NCBI GenBank assembly: GCA_033344775.1
Contig: JAWPMT010000004.1
Coordinates: 2,046,001 to 2,110,000 of the forward strand
From: Cytophagales bacterium
GTDB taxonomy: Bacteria > Bacteroidota > Bacteroidia > Cytophagales > Cyclobacteriaceae
Direction: 5' to 3'
Length of the DNA stretch: 64,000 nucleotides
Translations under genes and position numbers: made by a program
Part shown: in pieces, positions 42,721 through 50,665 of the stretch
Numbering within the stretch: position 1 is the first letter of the stretch
Layout: every line of letters starts with the position of its first letter
Notes under the pieces: generated by a model
The model's input: only the letters and a program-made list of their open reading frames with translations
What the model was told of the DNA's origin: nothing
Database searches by the model: none

Positions 42721-42836
42721 GGGTATAAAATTAAATTTTTCGTCATTTTCGGCGAATACAAACGATTGCAACATATATTTGGCGGCCCTGAATACTAGAT
42801 GGTGAATTTTGTTCGTTACTTGGGAAACGCTCACCA

Positions 42837-43475
42837 ATGAACCTAAGGCACCTAATCTTTTGCTCCCTAACAATGCTCCTCATGGCAGCTTGCTCAACCA
42901 ACGACCAAGACTTGCCAGTTCCTCGACTAATCACCACCGTCTCCGAATATTCTCAACTGGAAGTCGGTAATTACTGGATCTATGACTGGTTCGAAGTACA
43001 ACCAGACGGATCTGAAACTCCAATGGAACTGCGTGATACCCTGCGGATCGAAGCTGATACTTTGATTGAGGGTCGCACCATGTTCGTACGTGCGGGTACT
43101 TTTATGGGTCAGCCCCGACATGAAATCCTCTATGATTCCATTAGTCACTTGCTAACCTACCCGGAAAGACTGCCAATATTCGTTTTTGACAGTAGCCAGG
43201 AATTCATCCGCAATTTTGGTCCGGTAGATGCCCCGATTTCCATAGGCACTTACCGCCAGAAGACAGCTGTAGAAACCATCGAGGTACCCGCTGGCGTCTT
43301 TGATTGTATCAACTTCCAGGGTACGATTGAATCTCTGGAACTCGACTACCCGCATGGTACCCGCTTCAATAACAACCTCTATGCGCGGGATGTAGGACTG
43401 GTACAACTCACAACTCAGTTTTACAGTCAGCCTAGTGACCTGGAAATGCGATTGGTGGATTTTGGGAGGGATTGA
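42837..43475 (+). CDS. Lipoprotein of unknown function
   Basis: A 212-residue protein with a lipobox (LIFCSLTMLLMAACST, Cys about residue 19). The mature part opens SEYSQLEVGNYWIYDWFEVQ, a start often seen in Bacteroidota lipoproteins of unassigned role, with PAGVFDCINFQGTIES later; the last segment reads YARDVGLVQLTTQF. No catalytic site is visible. It is divergent from the VOC gene. Confidence 0.75.
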   Translation: MNLRHLIFCSLTMLLMAACSTNDQDLPVPRLITTVSEYSQLEVGNYWIYDWFEVQPDGSETPMELRDTLRIEADTLIEGRTMFVRAGTFMGQPRHEILYDSISHLLTYPERLPIFVFDSSQEFIRNFGPVDAPISIGTYRQKTAVETIEVPAGVFDCINFQGTIESLELDYPHGTRFNNNLYARDVGLVQLTTQFYSQPSDLEMRLVDFGRD

Positions 43476-43484
43476 TCTGGCACT

Positions 43485-43621
43485 CCCCAAGGCCATCAAG
43501 CTAGGCCGAAATTCCTATGTTAAGAAGTCATTCCATGGATGGAATCTTTGAAAATCGGTATGAACATATCTTTTCGAGCAAAGACTCCCCAGGGAGTGAC
43601 CTTAGCTTGATGGCATTGGGG
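43485..43621. repeat. MITE-like element with 21-bp inverted ends
   Basis: CCCCAAGGCCATCAAGCTAG (from 43485) and the reverse complement of CCTTAGCTTGATGGCATTGG (43600-43621) agree at all but two positions. They flank about 95 bp that includes an internal ACTCCCCAGGGAGT near 43586. There is no coding capacity. It begins 10 bp after the lipoprotein stop. The rest of the gap 43622-43842 shows no gene. No target-site duplication was recognised. Confidence 0.55.
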
Positions 43622-43842
43622 TATAATGGCAAGGATAAAAAAAATCTTCTAAATCAAGCATAGATAGCTAATGTCTGAATCTCAAGATCGACTCGTAATA
43701 GACACGATGTGATTCCTGACCTATTTCTGGGATGACGCTAAACTCCACAACATCCTCTTAATGATCCAAAACTTGGAGTTAGAAATACAATTTTGAACTT
43801 TTCCAGAAACTCCTGATCCTTTTTATCGTGTAGCATTGTTGC

Positions 43843-44685
43843 ATGATTCTCGAAAGTAAGGTCATTGAATTCAAAGGCATGCCTTTGTTTCAAAAAGCGC
43901 GTTTCAAAACGCCTATGGACATGCAAGGTACCATTCAGGAGTTTGCCTGTTTTTTCTATATGGTAGAAGGTACCATGCTGAGCTTCGACTCGCGCGGGAT
44001 CCACCGGCTTGGAGAAAAGGAAGCGGTGATCAAAAATTGCAACAACTATGTGCAGCGGTACATGCCCAATTCTGGCTCTGAGGAGTGCGAGGCCATTGCT
44101 ATTTTTCTGTACCCGGACTTGCTGAAAGTAATCTACAAAGATGAAGTCCCTTCGTTTTTGATCGAAGACAAACTCCCAAGACCCAAGAAACTCATTGGCA
44201 ATCAGTTGCTGGAACAGTACATGAGCAACCTGATGATCTACTTTGAAGAACCGGAAGTCATGGACGAGCAACTGGGCATCCTGAAACTCAAGGAACTCAT
44301 GATGATTCTCCTGAAATCGGAAAATCATGCTAACATTCGCAAGCTCCTCTCTGAGATCTTTACACCAGTCAATGTCAAATTCCGGCAAACCATCGAGCAA
44401 AACCTTTTTAACACCCTGAGTCTGGAACAGCTTGCCTTCATTTGTAATATGAGCCTGTCCACCTTCAAGCGGGAGTTCAAAAAGGAATTCAATGAAACTC
44501 CTGCACGCTATATCAAAAACAAGCGCCTGGAACATGCCGCTGCCCGACTGATCAGTGATCAGGATCCAATCACGACCATCGCCTATGAATCCGGCTTTCA
44601 GGACATCACCACTTTCTCGGCCAACTTCCATGAAAAATACGCAGTATCTCCTTCCAATTACAGAATAGGCCAAATCAGAAACTAG
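43843..44685 (+). CDS. AraC-family transcriptional regulator, paralog 1
   Basis: A 280-residue regulator with an N-terminal cupin-like sensor (PMDMQGTIQEFACFFYMVEG) and a C-terminal double helix-turn-helix: LEQLAFICNMSLSTFKREFK and ITTIAYESGFQDITTFSANF, ending in YAVSPSNYRIG. It resembles the AraC gene at 46219 over its whole length. The next gene downstream (a START-like protein) on the same strand is a likely target. Confidence 0.9.
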   Translation: MILESKVIEFKGMPLFQKARFKTPMDMQGTIQEFACFFYMVEGTMLSFDSRGIHRLGEKEAVIKNCNNYVQRYMPNSGSEECEAIAIFLYPDLLKVIYKDEVPSFLIEDKLPRPKKLIGNQLLEQYMSNLMIYFEEPEVMDEQLGILKLKELMMILLKSENHANIRKLLSEIFTPVNVKFRQTIEQNLFNTLSLEQLAFICNMSLSTFKREFKKEFNETPARYIKNKRLEHAAARLISDQDPITTIAYESGFQDITTFSANFHEKYAVSPSNYRIGQIRN

Positions 44686-44753
44686 AAGGCCTTTTTCAGA
44701 AATCTTTCCGTTTACTGGCAAATGACCTTTGTAGCAGATAAATCATAAATCTC

Positions 44754-45335
44754 ATGCAAAGGATAATTGGAACATTAATTTTTTTATTGACCGTAAACTT
44801 TATTGCTATGGCACAAAAAGGATTTGAATTAGAGAAAGAGATCGTCATCAACGTACCTGCCTCAGAACTTTGGGAAATGGTAGGTCCGGGATTCGAAGAG
44901 GTATATAAATGGTCGTCCAATGTGGATCATTCCGAAGGCTCAGGTACTTCCATGTTTGAAGGAGCAACCTGCAGCGAGCGCGCTTGCAATGTCAATGTAA
45001 AAGGATTCAGCAAGATCAAGGAAACGTTGACCAAATACGATCAAGACCAAATGGTACTGGCTTATGAAGTCAATGATGGTATGCCAGGATTTGTAACCAG
45101 AGCTGCCAATGAATGGACGGTAGTTGCGGTTAGTGAATATCAGTCTAAACTCGTGATGAAGGCGGAATTTGAAAGCAAAGGCCTCATGGGTGCTTTGATG
45201 CGCGGCATGATGAAAAACAAAATGAGCAAAACCCTGGATACGGTTTTGAATGATGCGAAAATTTATGCAGAAACCGGACAGATCTCCGGGGCCAAGGAAA
45301 AAAGAGTGGCGCAGCTAGAGAGAAAAGCGGCCTGA
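44754..45335 (+). CDS. SRPBCC (START-like) family secreted protein
   Basis: A 193-residue protein with a signal peptide (GTLIFLLTVNFIAMAQ). The mature part is a polyketide-cyclase/START-like helix-grip domain: KEIVINVPASELWEMVGPGF, CNVNVKGFSKIKETLTKYDQ and YEVNDGMPGFVTRAANEWTV, followed by a C-terminal amphipathic helix (LMRGMMKNKMSKTLDTVLND). Such proteins bind hydrophobic ligands; the ligand is unknown. It follows an AraC regulator by 68 bp. Confidence 0.85.
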   Translation: MQRIIGTLIFLLTVNFIAMAQKGFELEKEIVINVPASELWEMVGPGFEEVYKWSSNVDHSEGSGTSMFEGATCSERACNVNVKGFSKIKETLTKYDQDQMVLAYEVNDGMPGFVTRAANEWTVVAVSEYQSKLVMKAEFESKGLMGALMRGMMKNKMSKTLDTVLNDAKIYAETGQISGAKEKRVAQLERKAA

Positions 45336-45372
45336 ACGCAACATCTGAACCAGCTGACATTTTTGATGGAAG

Positions 45373-45400
45373 AAGCACCTTTGTAAGAGGGTGCTTTTTT
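45373..45400 (+). terminator. Terminator after the SRPBCC gene
   Basis: AAGCACC (45373-45379) and GGTGCTT (45390-45396) form a 7-bp stem with a 10-nt loop and a T-run. Confidence 0.8.
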
Positions 45401-45433
45401 AAATTTATCTGTGCTGCCTTCTCATTGATTAGG

Positions 45434-45515
45434 AAGCTTCGGGTTTGATGCCTGATTCCCCCTTTAATGAACAAAGGGTGTTGGGGGATTTTAAGAAAAA
45501 TTAAATCCGAAGCTT
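45434..45515. repeat. Nested inverted-repeat element, copy C
   Basis: Outer arms AAGCTTCGGGTTT (45434-45446) and AAATCCGAAGCTT (45503-45515), one mismatch, enclose the core GATTCCCCCTTT...AAAGGGTGTTGGGGGATTTT (45453-45492). The core matches the element at 47061. The small frameshifted gene starts 8 bp after it. Confidence 0.6.
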
Positions 45516-45523
45516 AAAAAATT

Positions 45524-45824
45524 ATGACTTATTTTCAAGGTGATCTCATGGATTTAAAAGAAACACTAACGCTCTTCATTACAAGGATGGCTATGTATAT
45601 CCATCCAATCAACAAAGAAACCATAGTTGCTTTCATTCATGGATATGAAGTTGGGTTAGGTCATCAGACATTTACAGAGGTGCTTTCCAATCATTTGGAA
45701 ACAGAATTTCGCATTAAAAAAATAGCTTTGGGTTGGCCAAGTTTATGCCAGTAAGAACACCTTAGAATGGGGTCAAGAATTTAACAAATTGACATTGGAA
45801 TTGATCGAACACAAAAAGATTTAA
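45524..45824 (+). pseudogene. Small frameshifted gene, unknown function
   Basis: The frame from ATG 45524 (or 45548) runs to a stop at 45752-45754 and gives 76 residues, but the next frame continues without a stop from 45732 to a TAA at 45822-45824, giving VGQVYASKNTLEWGQEFNKL and on to IEHKKI. Removing one G from the GGG at 45730-45732 fuses both into a single 99-residue protein with smooth composition. The intact protein would be a small helical protein with no recognised family. A sequencing error in the G-run is possible. Confidence 0.55.
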
Positions 45825-45834
45825 AATTGCCAAA

Positions 45835-46212
45835 ATGACACTCGCAGAAAACAAAGCCAATGCCATCGCCTTCTACAAAATGGCCTATGAGGGCAATCCC
45901 AGGAAAGCCATAGAAATGTATGTCGGCGATGAATACATCCAGCACAATCCTGATGTAGCCGATGGGCTAGCCGGTTTCATCAGCTACTTCGAACGGATGC
46001 AACAAGAATACCCGGAGAAATCCATTGAATTTGTGCGTTGCATCGCCGAAGGCGATTTGGTGGCCTTGCATACCCACCAAACCTGGCCTGGCAATGATCA
46101 GTATGTGACCATGGATTTTTTCCGCTTCGACCACCGGGGTAAGATCTGTGAGCACTGGGATTCCATCCAGCAAATACCTGCCGCTTCCAAGAACCCCAAC
46201 ACCATGTATTGA
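45835..46212 (+). CDS. NTF2/SnoaL-like protein
   Basis: A 125-residue cytoplasmic cone-shaped alpha+beta protein: NAIAFYKMAYEGNPRKAIEM, YIQHNPDVADGLAGFISYFE, then VALHTHQTWPGNDQYVTMDF and KICEHWDSIQQIP. It matches the SnoaL-like/NTF2-like family, many of which are small-molecule isomerases or binding proteins. It lies 6 bp before an AraC regulator gene, so the two are one operon. Confidence 0.88.
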   Translation: MTLAENKANAIAFYKMAYEGNPRKAIEMYVGDEYIQHNPDVADGLAGFISYFERMQQEYPEKSIEFVRCIAEGDLVALHTHQTWPGNDQYVTMDFFRFDHRGKICEHWDSIQQIPAASKNPNTMY

Positions 46213-46218
46213 TCGCAC

Positions 46219-47106
46219 ATGGAAAGTCATACATTACCGAATCAGCTTTTACCTTACACAGGAGATGACCATGTGTTGATCTACGACTATCACGCAGACA
46301 AAGAGTCTTCACGACAAGAAGTCATCCTTTCCAGGCATACCATTAGTTTTCTTCAGGAAGGGGAGAAAGAAATCATTGCGGACCATAACCCCGTAGCAAT
46401 CAACAACACAAAATTTCTGATCATGCGGGCTGGCAATGTGCTTATGACGGAGAAATTTTCCTCGGAAAAAGCCAAATACAGTAGTCTGCTCCTGTTCTTT
46501 TCTCAACAGGCCGTATTGGATTTCATCAAAAGACATGAGATCGACTTATCTGAGTCCGGGCCAGAGGAATCAACTACCCCACTTGCGTATGATCCATTCA
46601 TTCGAACCTTCGTCCTAAGCCTGCGAGACCTGATGACTTTGGATCGCTCAATCCAGCGTAAGTTACTTGCCGTCAAATTTGAAGAACTGATGCTGTATCT
46701 GATCGCCCGGGATGGTACAAGCTTATTGAGTAGCCTGCTCAATCACAATGACCAGCGATCTTTCGATTTTGTGAAGGTTGTAGAAGCCAACAAGCACAAC
46801 AAACTCACCCTCAATCAACTGGCTTTCCTTTCCAACATGAGTGTATCCACCTTCAAACGTGCTTTTGAAAAACACTATCAGGAATCGCCAATCAAGTGGT
46901 TCCACGATCAGCGACTGATGCACGCGGCCTACCTTCTCAAATCTGAATTGCGCCGACCTTCGGATATCTATCTGGAAACTGGCTATGAAAGCTTGTCCAA
47001 CTTCATTCAGGCTTTCAAGCAAAAGTATGGGGTAACACCCAAGCAGTATCAGATTTCTAATGATTCCCCCTTTGCAAAGGGGGTGCCTGAAAGGCGGGGG
47101 ATTTAA
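46219..47106 (+). CDS. AraC-family transcriptional regulator, paralog 2
   Basis: A 295-residue regulator. The N-terminal sensor reads TISFLQEGEKEIIADHNPVA; the C-terminal double helix-turn-helix is LNQLAFLSNMSVSTFKRAFE and PSDIYLETGYESLSNFIQAF, ending in YGVTPKQYQIS. The last 15 residues (NDSPFAKGVPERRGI) are read from a repeat element, so the natural end was probably just after YQI. It is a paralog of the gene at 43843 and follows the NTF2-like gene by 6 bp. Confidence 0.9.
   Translation: MESHTLPNQLLPYTGDDHVLIYDYHADKESSRQEVILSRHTISFLQEGEKEIIADHNPVAINNTKFLIMRAGNVLMTEKFSSEKAKYSSLLLFFSQQAVLDFIKRHEIDLSESGPEESTTPLAYDPFIRTFVLSLRDLMTLDRSIQRKLLAVKFEELMLYLIARDGTSLLSSLLNHNDQRSFDFVKVVEANKHNKLTLNQLAFLSNMSVSTFKRAFEKHYQESPIKWFHDQRLMHAAYLLKSELRRPSDIYLETGYESLSNFIQAFKQKYGVTPKQYQISNDSPFAKGVPERRGI
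47061..47104. repeat. Interspersed GC-rich repeat, copy D, inside a gene end
   Basis: CCCCCTTT (47066-47073) and AAAGGGGG (47076-47083) form a hairpin, then GGCGGGGGATTTA completes the same core as copy C. It overlaps the 3' end of the AraC gene and supplies its stop codon. Confidence 0.6.
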
Positions 47107-47190
47107 AGCCTAAGACTCCTCCACTTTTGAACTTCCAGCCACACTTTTTGGGCTGTTATCAAAAACAGCAGGGCACCTTTCAAGTGCAAT

Positions 47191-47212
47191 TTTGCTTCGT
47201 AATTGAAGCAAA
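47191..47212 (+). promoter_or_regulatory. Palindrome directly before the PEBP start codon
   Basis: TTTGCTTC (47191-47198) and GAAGCAAA (47205-47212) are perfect 8-bp arms with a 6-nt loop, ending 7 bases before the ATG at 47220. It could be an operator or could hide the ribosome-binding region. Confidence 0.35.
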
Positions 47213-47219
47213 TTGAATC

Positions 47220-47762
47220 ATGAAAAAGTTATCTATTGTACTTATAGCATTCGCCATATCCAGTTATGGCTTTTCACAAACATTCACCCTGTCCAGCAAG
47301 GACCTGGGAGGTCAGGCGACCACCATTGAAGAATTCAACGGATTCGGATGCACAGGTAAAAACCAAAGTCCTCAACTGACCTGGGACAATGCGCCAGAAG
47401 GCACAAAAAGCTTTGCCATTACCATGTATGACCCTGACGCCCCTACCGGAAGTGGATGGTGGCACTGGGTGATGTTTGACATCCCTGCCACTACGAATGA
47501 GTTGGTAACCAATGCCGGAAATGTCGAGATGAACCTGGCACCAACCGGAGCTATTCAAAGCATCACCAATTATGGTGTTGCCGGCTATGGTGGACCTTGC
47601 CCACCAGAAGGCCATGGCCCTCACCAATATGTGATCACTGTTTTCGCCTTGAAGACAGACAAACTCGGCCTGGATGCCAATACCAATCCTGCGATTGTCG
47701 GGTATTATTTGGGTAACAACACATTGGCCAAAGCCAGTATTGTGGCTTACTACGAAAGGTAA
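47220..47762 (+). CDS. Secreted PEBP-family (YbhB/YbcL-like) protein
   Basis: A 180-residue protein with a signal peptide (VLIAFAISSYGFSQT). The phosphatidylethanolamine-binding fold shows its conserved ligand pocket: DPDAP (71-75), GSGWWHWVMFDIP and GHGPHQYVITVFAL with His135. The bacterial members are of uncertain role. Monocistronic; an inverted repeat lies just before the start and a strong hairpin at 47880 follows. Confidence 0.92.
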   Translation: MKKLSIVLIAFAISSYGFSQTFTLSSKDLGGQATTIEEFNGFGCTGKNQSPQLTWDNAPEGTKSFAITMYDPDAPTGSGWWHWVMFDIPATTNELVTNAGNVEMNLAPTGAIQSITNYGVAGYGGPCPPEGHGPHQYVITVFALKTDKLGLDANTNPAIVGYYLGNNTLAKASIVAYYER

Positions 47763-47879
47763 ATTTTACCAAAAGCCCAGCCTTTGCTGGTGTTATCACC
47801 TGCAATCACCCAGACTGATCCGGCTCCACTTTCCAGATTACACCAATTAGGTGGACTCGCGAAAAGATTGAGATACAAA

Positions 47880-47910
47880 AAAGCGGCTGTCTCAGAGTGA
47901 CAGCCGCTTT
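47880..47910 (+). terminator. Strong hairpin, probable terminator
   Basis: AAAGCGGCTGTC (47880-47891) and GACAGCCGCTTT (47899-47910) form a perfect 12-bp stem with a 7-nt loop, flanked by A- and T-rich runs. It lies 118 bp after the PEBP stop. No other feature is seen in 47763-48028. Confidence 0.7.
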
Positions 47911-48028
47911 ATGTTTTAGTAGGTTTAGAAAAACATAAGGTTTCAACTGGATTATATAGCACATAAAATCGCCCGTCGGAAAAGATAAACGGCTATATTC
48001 GTACACTTACAAGCATAATACAGCCTAC

Positions 48029-48697
48029 ATGAGACACTTCACTAAATTCAACCAATTCCTTTTTTTCACATTAAGCATCACCATCATTGGATTGGCCAGT
48101 TGTTCTGAGGACGATGGCCCGGTTGTACTGACCTCAGACACCTTTGAAGGCAATTTCAACATCAATCCAGGCACCTTCCCTGAAGGCGGGGGTCTTGACC
48201 TCAGTGCAAGTGATACAGGCGTGGTAGCTCAATTGGATACGGATGCCATAGATTGGGACATTCAGATCAAAGCCATACGAACTGGCGCCGGCGGCCGACC
48301 CGGGGTTTTTCTTTTTGGTGATGATCAAACTACTGGCTCAGTACAAGCCGTAAACGTCAGTGAGCGGGCCGGCATTGGTACAGGTGCTACCGGATTCACC
48401 TCTTTCGAACGAATAACTACCGAAATGGTCGATATATTGGCCGCAGATGGTGTGTTTACCTTCGATCCTTCAACCGATCTGGATGGCGAGGGAAAACCAG
48501 ATGCTACGGCGCTTGCCATTGCCTATCAGGACCTGGTGATCGGAGATCGCATTGTGAACCTTGAAGAGGCAGATCAGCCTGTTTATCTGGTTCAGGACAG
48601 AGCAGGAAGCTATTATAAATTCCAAATGGTCTTGCGTGAGAATGGCGGAAATGTGGTTGTTCGATGGGCACAATTTACTGCGGATGCCCTAGATTGA
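48029..48697 (+). CDS. HmuY-like lipoprotein
   Basis: A 222-residue protein with a lipobox (TIIGLASCSED, Cys about residue 26). The mature domain has an all-beta pattern that resembles HmuY-like heme-binding lipoproteins: IDWDIQIKAIRTGAGGRPGV and, near the end, VYLVQDRAGSYYKFQMVL followed by VVVRWAQF. HmuY delivers heme to a TonB receptor, and a TonB receptor gene starts 4 bp downstream, which supports the call. The His ligands cannot be assigned by eye; another cargo is possible. Confidence 0.65.
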   Translation: MRHFTKFNQFLFFTLSITIIGLASCSEDDGPVVLTSDTFEGNFNINPGTFPEGGGLDLSASDTGVVAQLDTDAIDWDIQIKAIRTGAGGRPGVFLFGDDQTTGSVQAVNVSERAGIGTGATGFTSFERITTEMVDILAADGVFTFDPSTDLDGEGKPDATALAIAYQDLVIGDRIVNLEEADQPVYLVQDRAGSYYKFQMVLRENGGNVVVRWAQFTADALD

Positions 48698-48701
48698 CCC
48701 G

Positions 48702-50660
48702 GTGAAAACCCTCCTATTCACCTGTACAATATTGATCTTATTTTCCGCCTCTGCACAAGAGGCGGATACCATTCAACTTCAGGAAATCCTCATTGCAGCC
48801 AGAATCGCTCCTTCCGATAGTTTACCCTACGCATCGCTTCAGCCTCCTATCCAAACCATGGACTTGCTGGATCGGATCCCGGGAGTGGTGCGGGCACAGC
48901 AAGCTTCCTTTCCCATCAGCTACAGGGGCCAGACCGGCAGTCGCATGCGTATCCAACAAAATGGTGCCCGAAGATCCGGACTCAATCCACAGGGCTATCT
49001 GGGACAAGACCTGAATGTCTCTAACCTAAGCACTGCCCGTATTGTTGATGGCATTGAAAAGGCGACATATGGTAGTGGCGCAATTGGTGGTGTACTGGAA
49101 CTGGAAGATCGACAGGCATTTGAAGCATCACCGAATGTTATTCAAAGTCAATTTGGCACCAACAACAATGCCCGGCAGCTAGGTTTTCGTTGGGGAATCG
49201 GAAATGATCCAATCGCCTTTGAAATAACTGGCAATGGCGTTCGCACAAACGACCTGTTCTTCGCCAACAAGGAAAGATCGCTTAACTCGGCGATACAGGA
49301 GTACCAGTTCTCTTCTGCACTGACTGGCCGGCTAAAAAAGGCCCGGCTTAGCTGGCGACAAAAATGGAGCTCCGGTATCTGGGAGTTCCCACAAGGGTTT
49401 CAAAACTTTCCTTTTGAGTTACGCAAACTGGACAATACCTATACCTATCAGACAGATGTCAAATTCCGACAGGCATTAAACAATGGCTGGCAGCTGACGC
49501 AACAAGTCTGGGGCCTGACCTTGAAGACCGACCAAATACAAGATGTCTACAATGCGCAGTTTGATTCCATCAACATCAAGGTAGTACGAAGCTTTCGTCG
49601 CAACAGTGCCGGCTATAATGGCTTTGTGGAAAAATCTTTCGGAAAGTACCACCTGAAATCCGGATTGGATTTGTTCACTTCACGATTAGTTGAGGACCGG
49701 ACAGACGATAATCGGATCGACAATTTATTTACTCGTTCGCAAGTGGCACAGCGAACCGATCAGCAAGCCGGAGCCTTTATAAAAGCAAGCACAAGAAATG
49801 AAAGTGTGCAATGGACCGGTGTGCTACGAGCAGACGTTGCCAGTACGAATAACCTTGATGCGGAACGGGCATATGCCTCAGCCATTACCGGAGGCATAGA
49901 AGCCAAAGGAACCCTTTGGAAGATCGATCATCAAGTATCATTGGGCAGGTATTTCAGGTTTCCTCGTCCGGAAGAATCGGGTGGTGAATTGTTTGGCGGC
50001 CGTGGCACTTTTCGGGGAAATCCCGACATCCGGCCAGAATCCAGCTACCAACTGGAATGGATCCTCTCTAAAAACACTGCATCAACCTCCTTTAAAATCA
50101 ATAGTTGGTTGGCCTATTATGAAGACCGGATCATCGATGTTCCGGTGGCTGATGAGCGGAATGTATTTGAATACCGTAACATCGATCAGGCGCGCACTTT
50201 CGGGCTGGAGTGGTACCTTTTGCAAGTATTACTGGATCAGAAAAAACATAACCTTGTTGGGCTTCTTACGGGCCTTGTCATGCGTGGCGATGACCTGACC
50301 AATACCCATTTCTTTGGAAACGGCAGTCGATCTAACGGCATTCCCCCCGCTCATGTACAGGGGGAATTGAAATACAAGACATGGTTGGGAAGTGTGCCAA
50401 TACAGCTGGGGATAGACGCACGTCATTATGCCAGGTTCATCGCGCCAACAGGATTTACCAATCAGGTATGGGCCGTAAGGGATGCACCTGCTTACACCTT
50501 GCTAGGCTTGAATGCCAATACCCGCTTCCAATGGAACCAACATGGGTTCTTGATCTCGGTACGTGTATCCAATTTGACAGACCAGACTTATTTCCCGTTT
50601 GGTACCCGGATACCCGGAATTGGCAGAGACTTCAGATTTGGACTAAATTATTCTTTTTGA
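48702..50660 (+). CDS. TonB-dependent receptor, probably HmuR-like
   Basis: A 652-residue outer-membrane receptor with a GTG start 4 bp after the lipoprotein stop. Signal peptide TCTILILFSASAQ; TonB-box-like DTIQLQEILIAAR. The plug reads MDLLDRIPGVVRAQQASFPI, SRMRIQQNGARRSG and IVDGIEKATYGSGAIGGVLE; the barrel ends RVSNLTDQTYFPFGTRIPG and FRFGLNYSF. It is smaller than SusC proteins and has no N-terminal carboxypeptidase-like domain, which fits a heme or metal-chelate transporter. It converges on the LRR genes with 5 bp between the stops. Confidence 0.93.
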   Translation: MKTLLFTCTILILFSASAQEADTIQLQEILIAARIAPSDSLPYASLQPPIQTMDLLDRIPGVVRAQQASFPISYRGQTGSRMRIQQNGARRSGLNPQGYLGQDLNVSNLSTARIVDGIEKATYGSGAIGGVLELEDRQAFEASPNVIQSQFGTNNNARQLGFRWGIGNDPIAFEITGNGVRTNDLFFANKERSLNSAIQEYQFSSALTGRLKKARLSWRQKWSSGIWEFPQGFQNFPFELRKLDNTYTYQTDVKFRQALNNGWQLTQQVWGLTLKTDQIQDVYNAQFDSINIKVVRSFRRNSAGYNGFVEKSFGKYHLKSGLDLFTSRLVEDRTDDNRIDNLFTRSQVAQRTDQQAGAFIKASTRNESVQWTGVLRADVASTNNLDAERAYASAITGGIEAKGTLWKIDHQVSLGRYFRFPRPEESGGELFGGRGTFRGNPDIRPESSYQLEWILSKNTASTSFKINSWLAYYEDRIIDVPVADERNVFEYRNIDQARTFGLEWYLLQVLLDQKKHNLVGLLTGLVMRGDDLTNTHFFGNGSRSNGIPPAHVQGELKYKTWLGSVPIQLGIDARHYARFIAPTGFTNQVWAVRDAPAYTLLGLNANTRFQWNQHGFLISVRVSNLTDQTYFPFGTRIPGIGRDFRFGLNYSF

Positions 50661-50665
50661 AGGTA

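Noticed and set aside
42721-42873. N-terminal extension of the VOC protein
   Set aside because: The 51 extra residues are outside the family opening MKIERLHHIAI and overlap the divergent lipoprotein gene; the ATG at 42720 is used.
43738-44721. Long minus-strand open frame of 327 codons
   Set aside because: It is the antisense of the AraC regulator at 43843, which has clear domain motifs; the minus frame has no recognisable family or signal.
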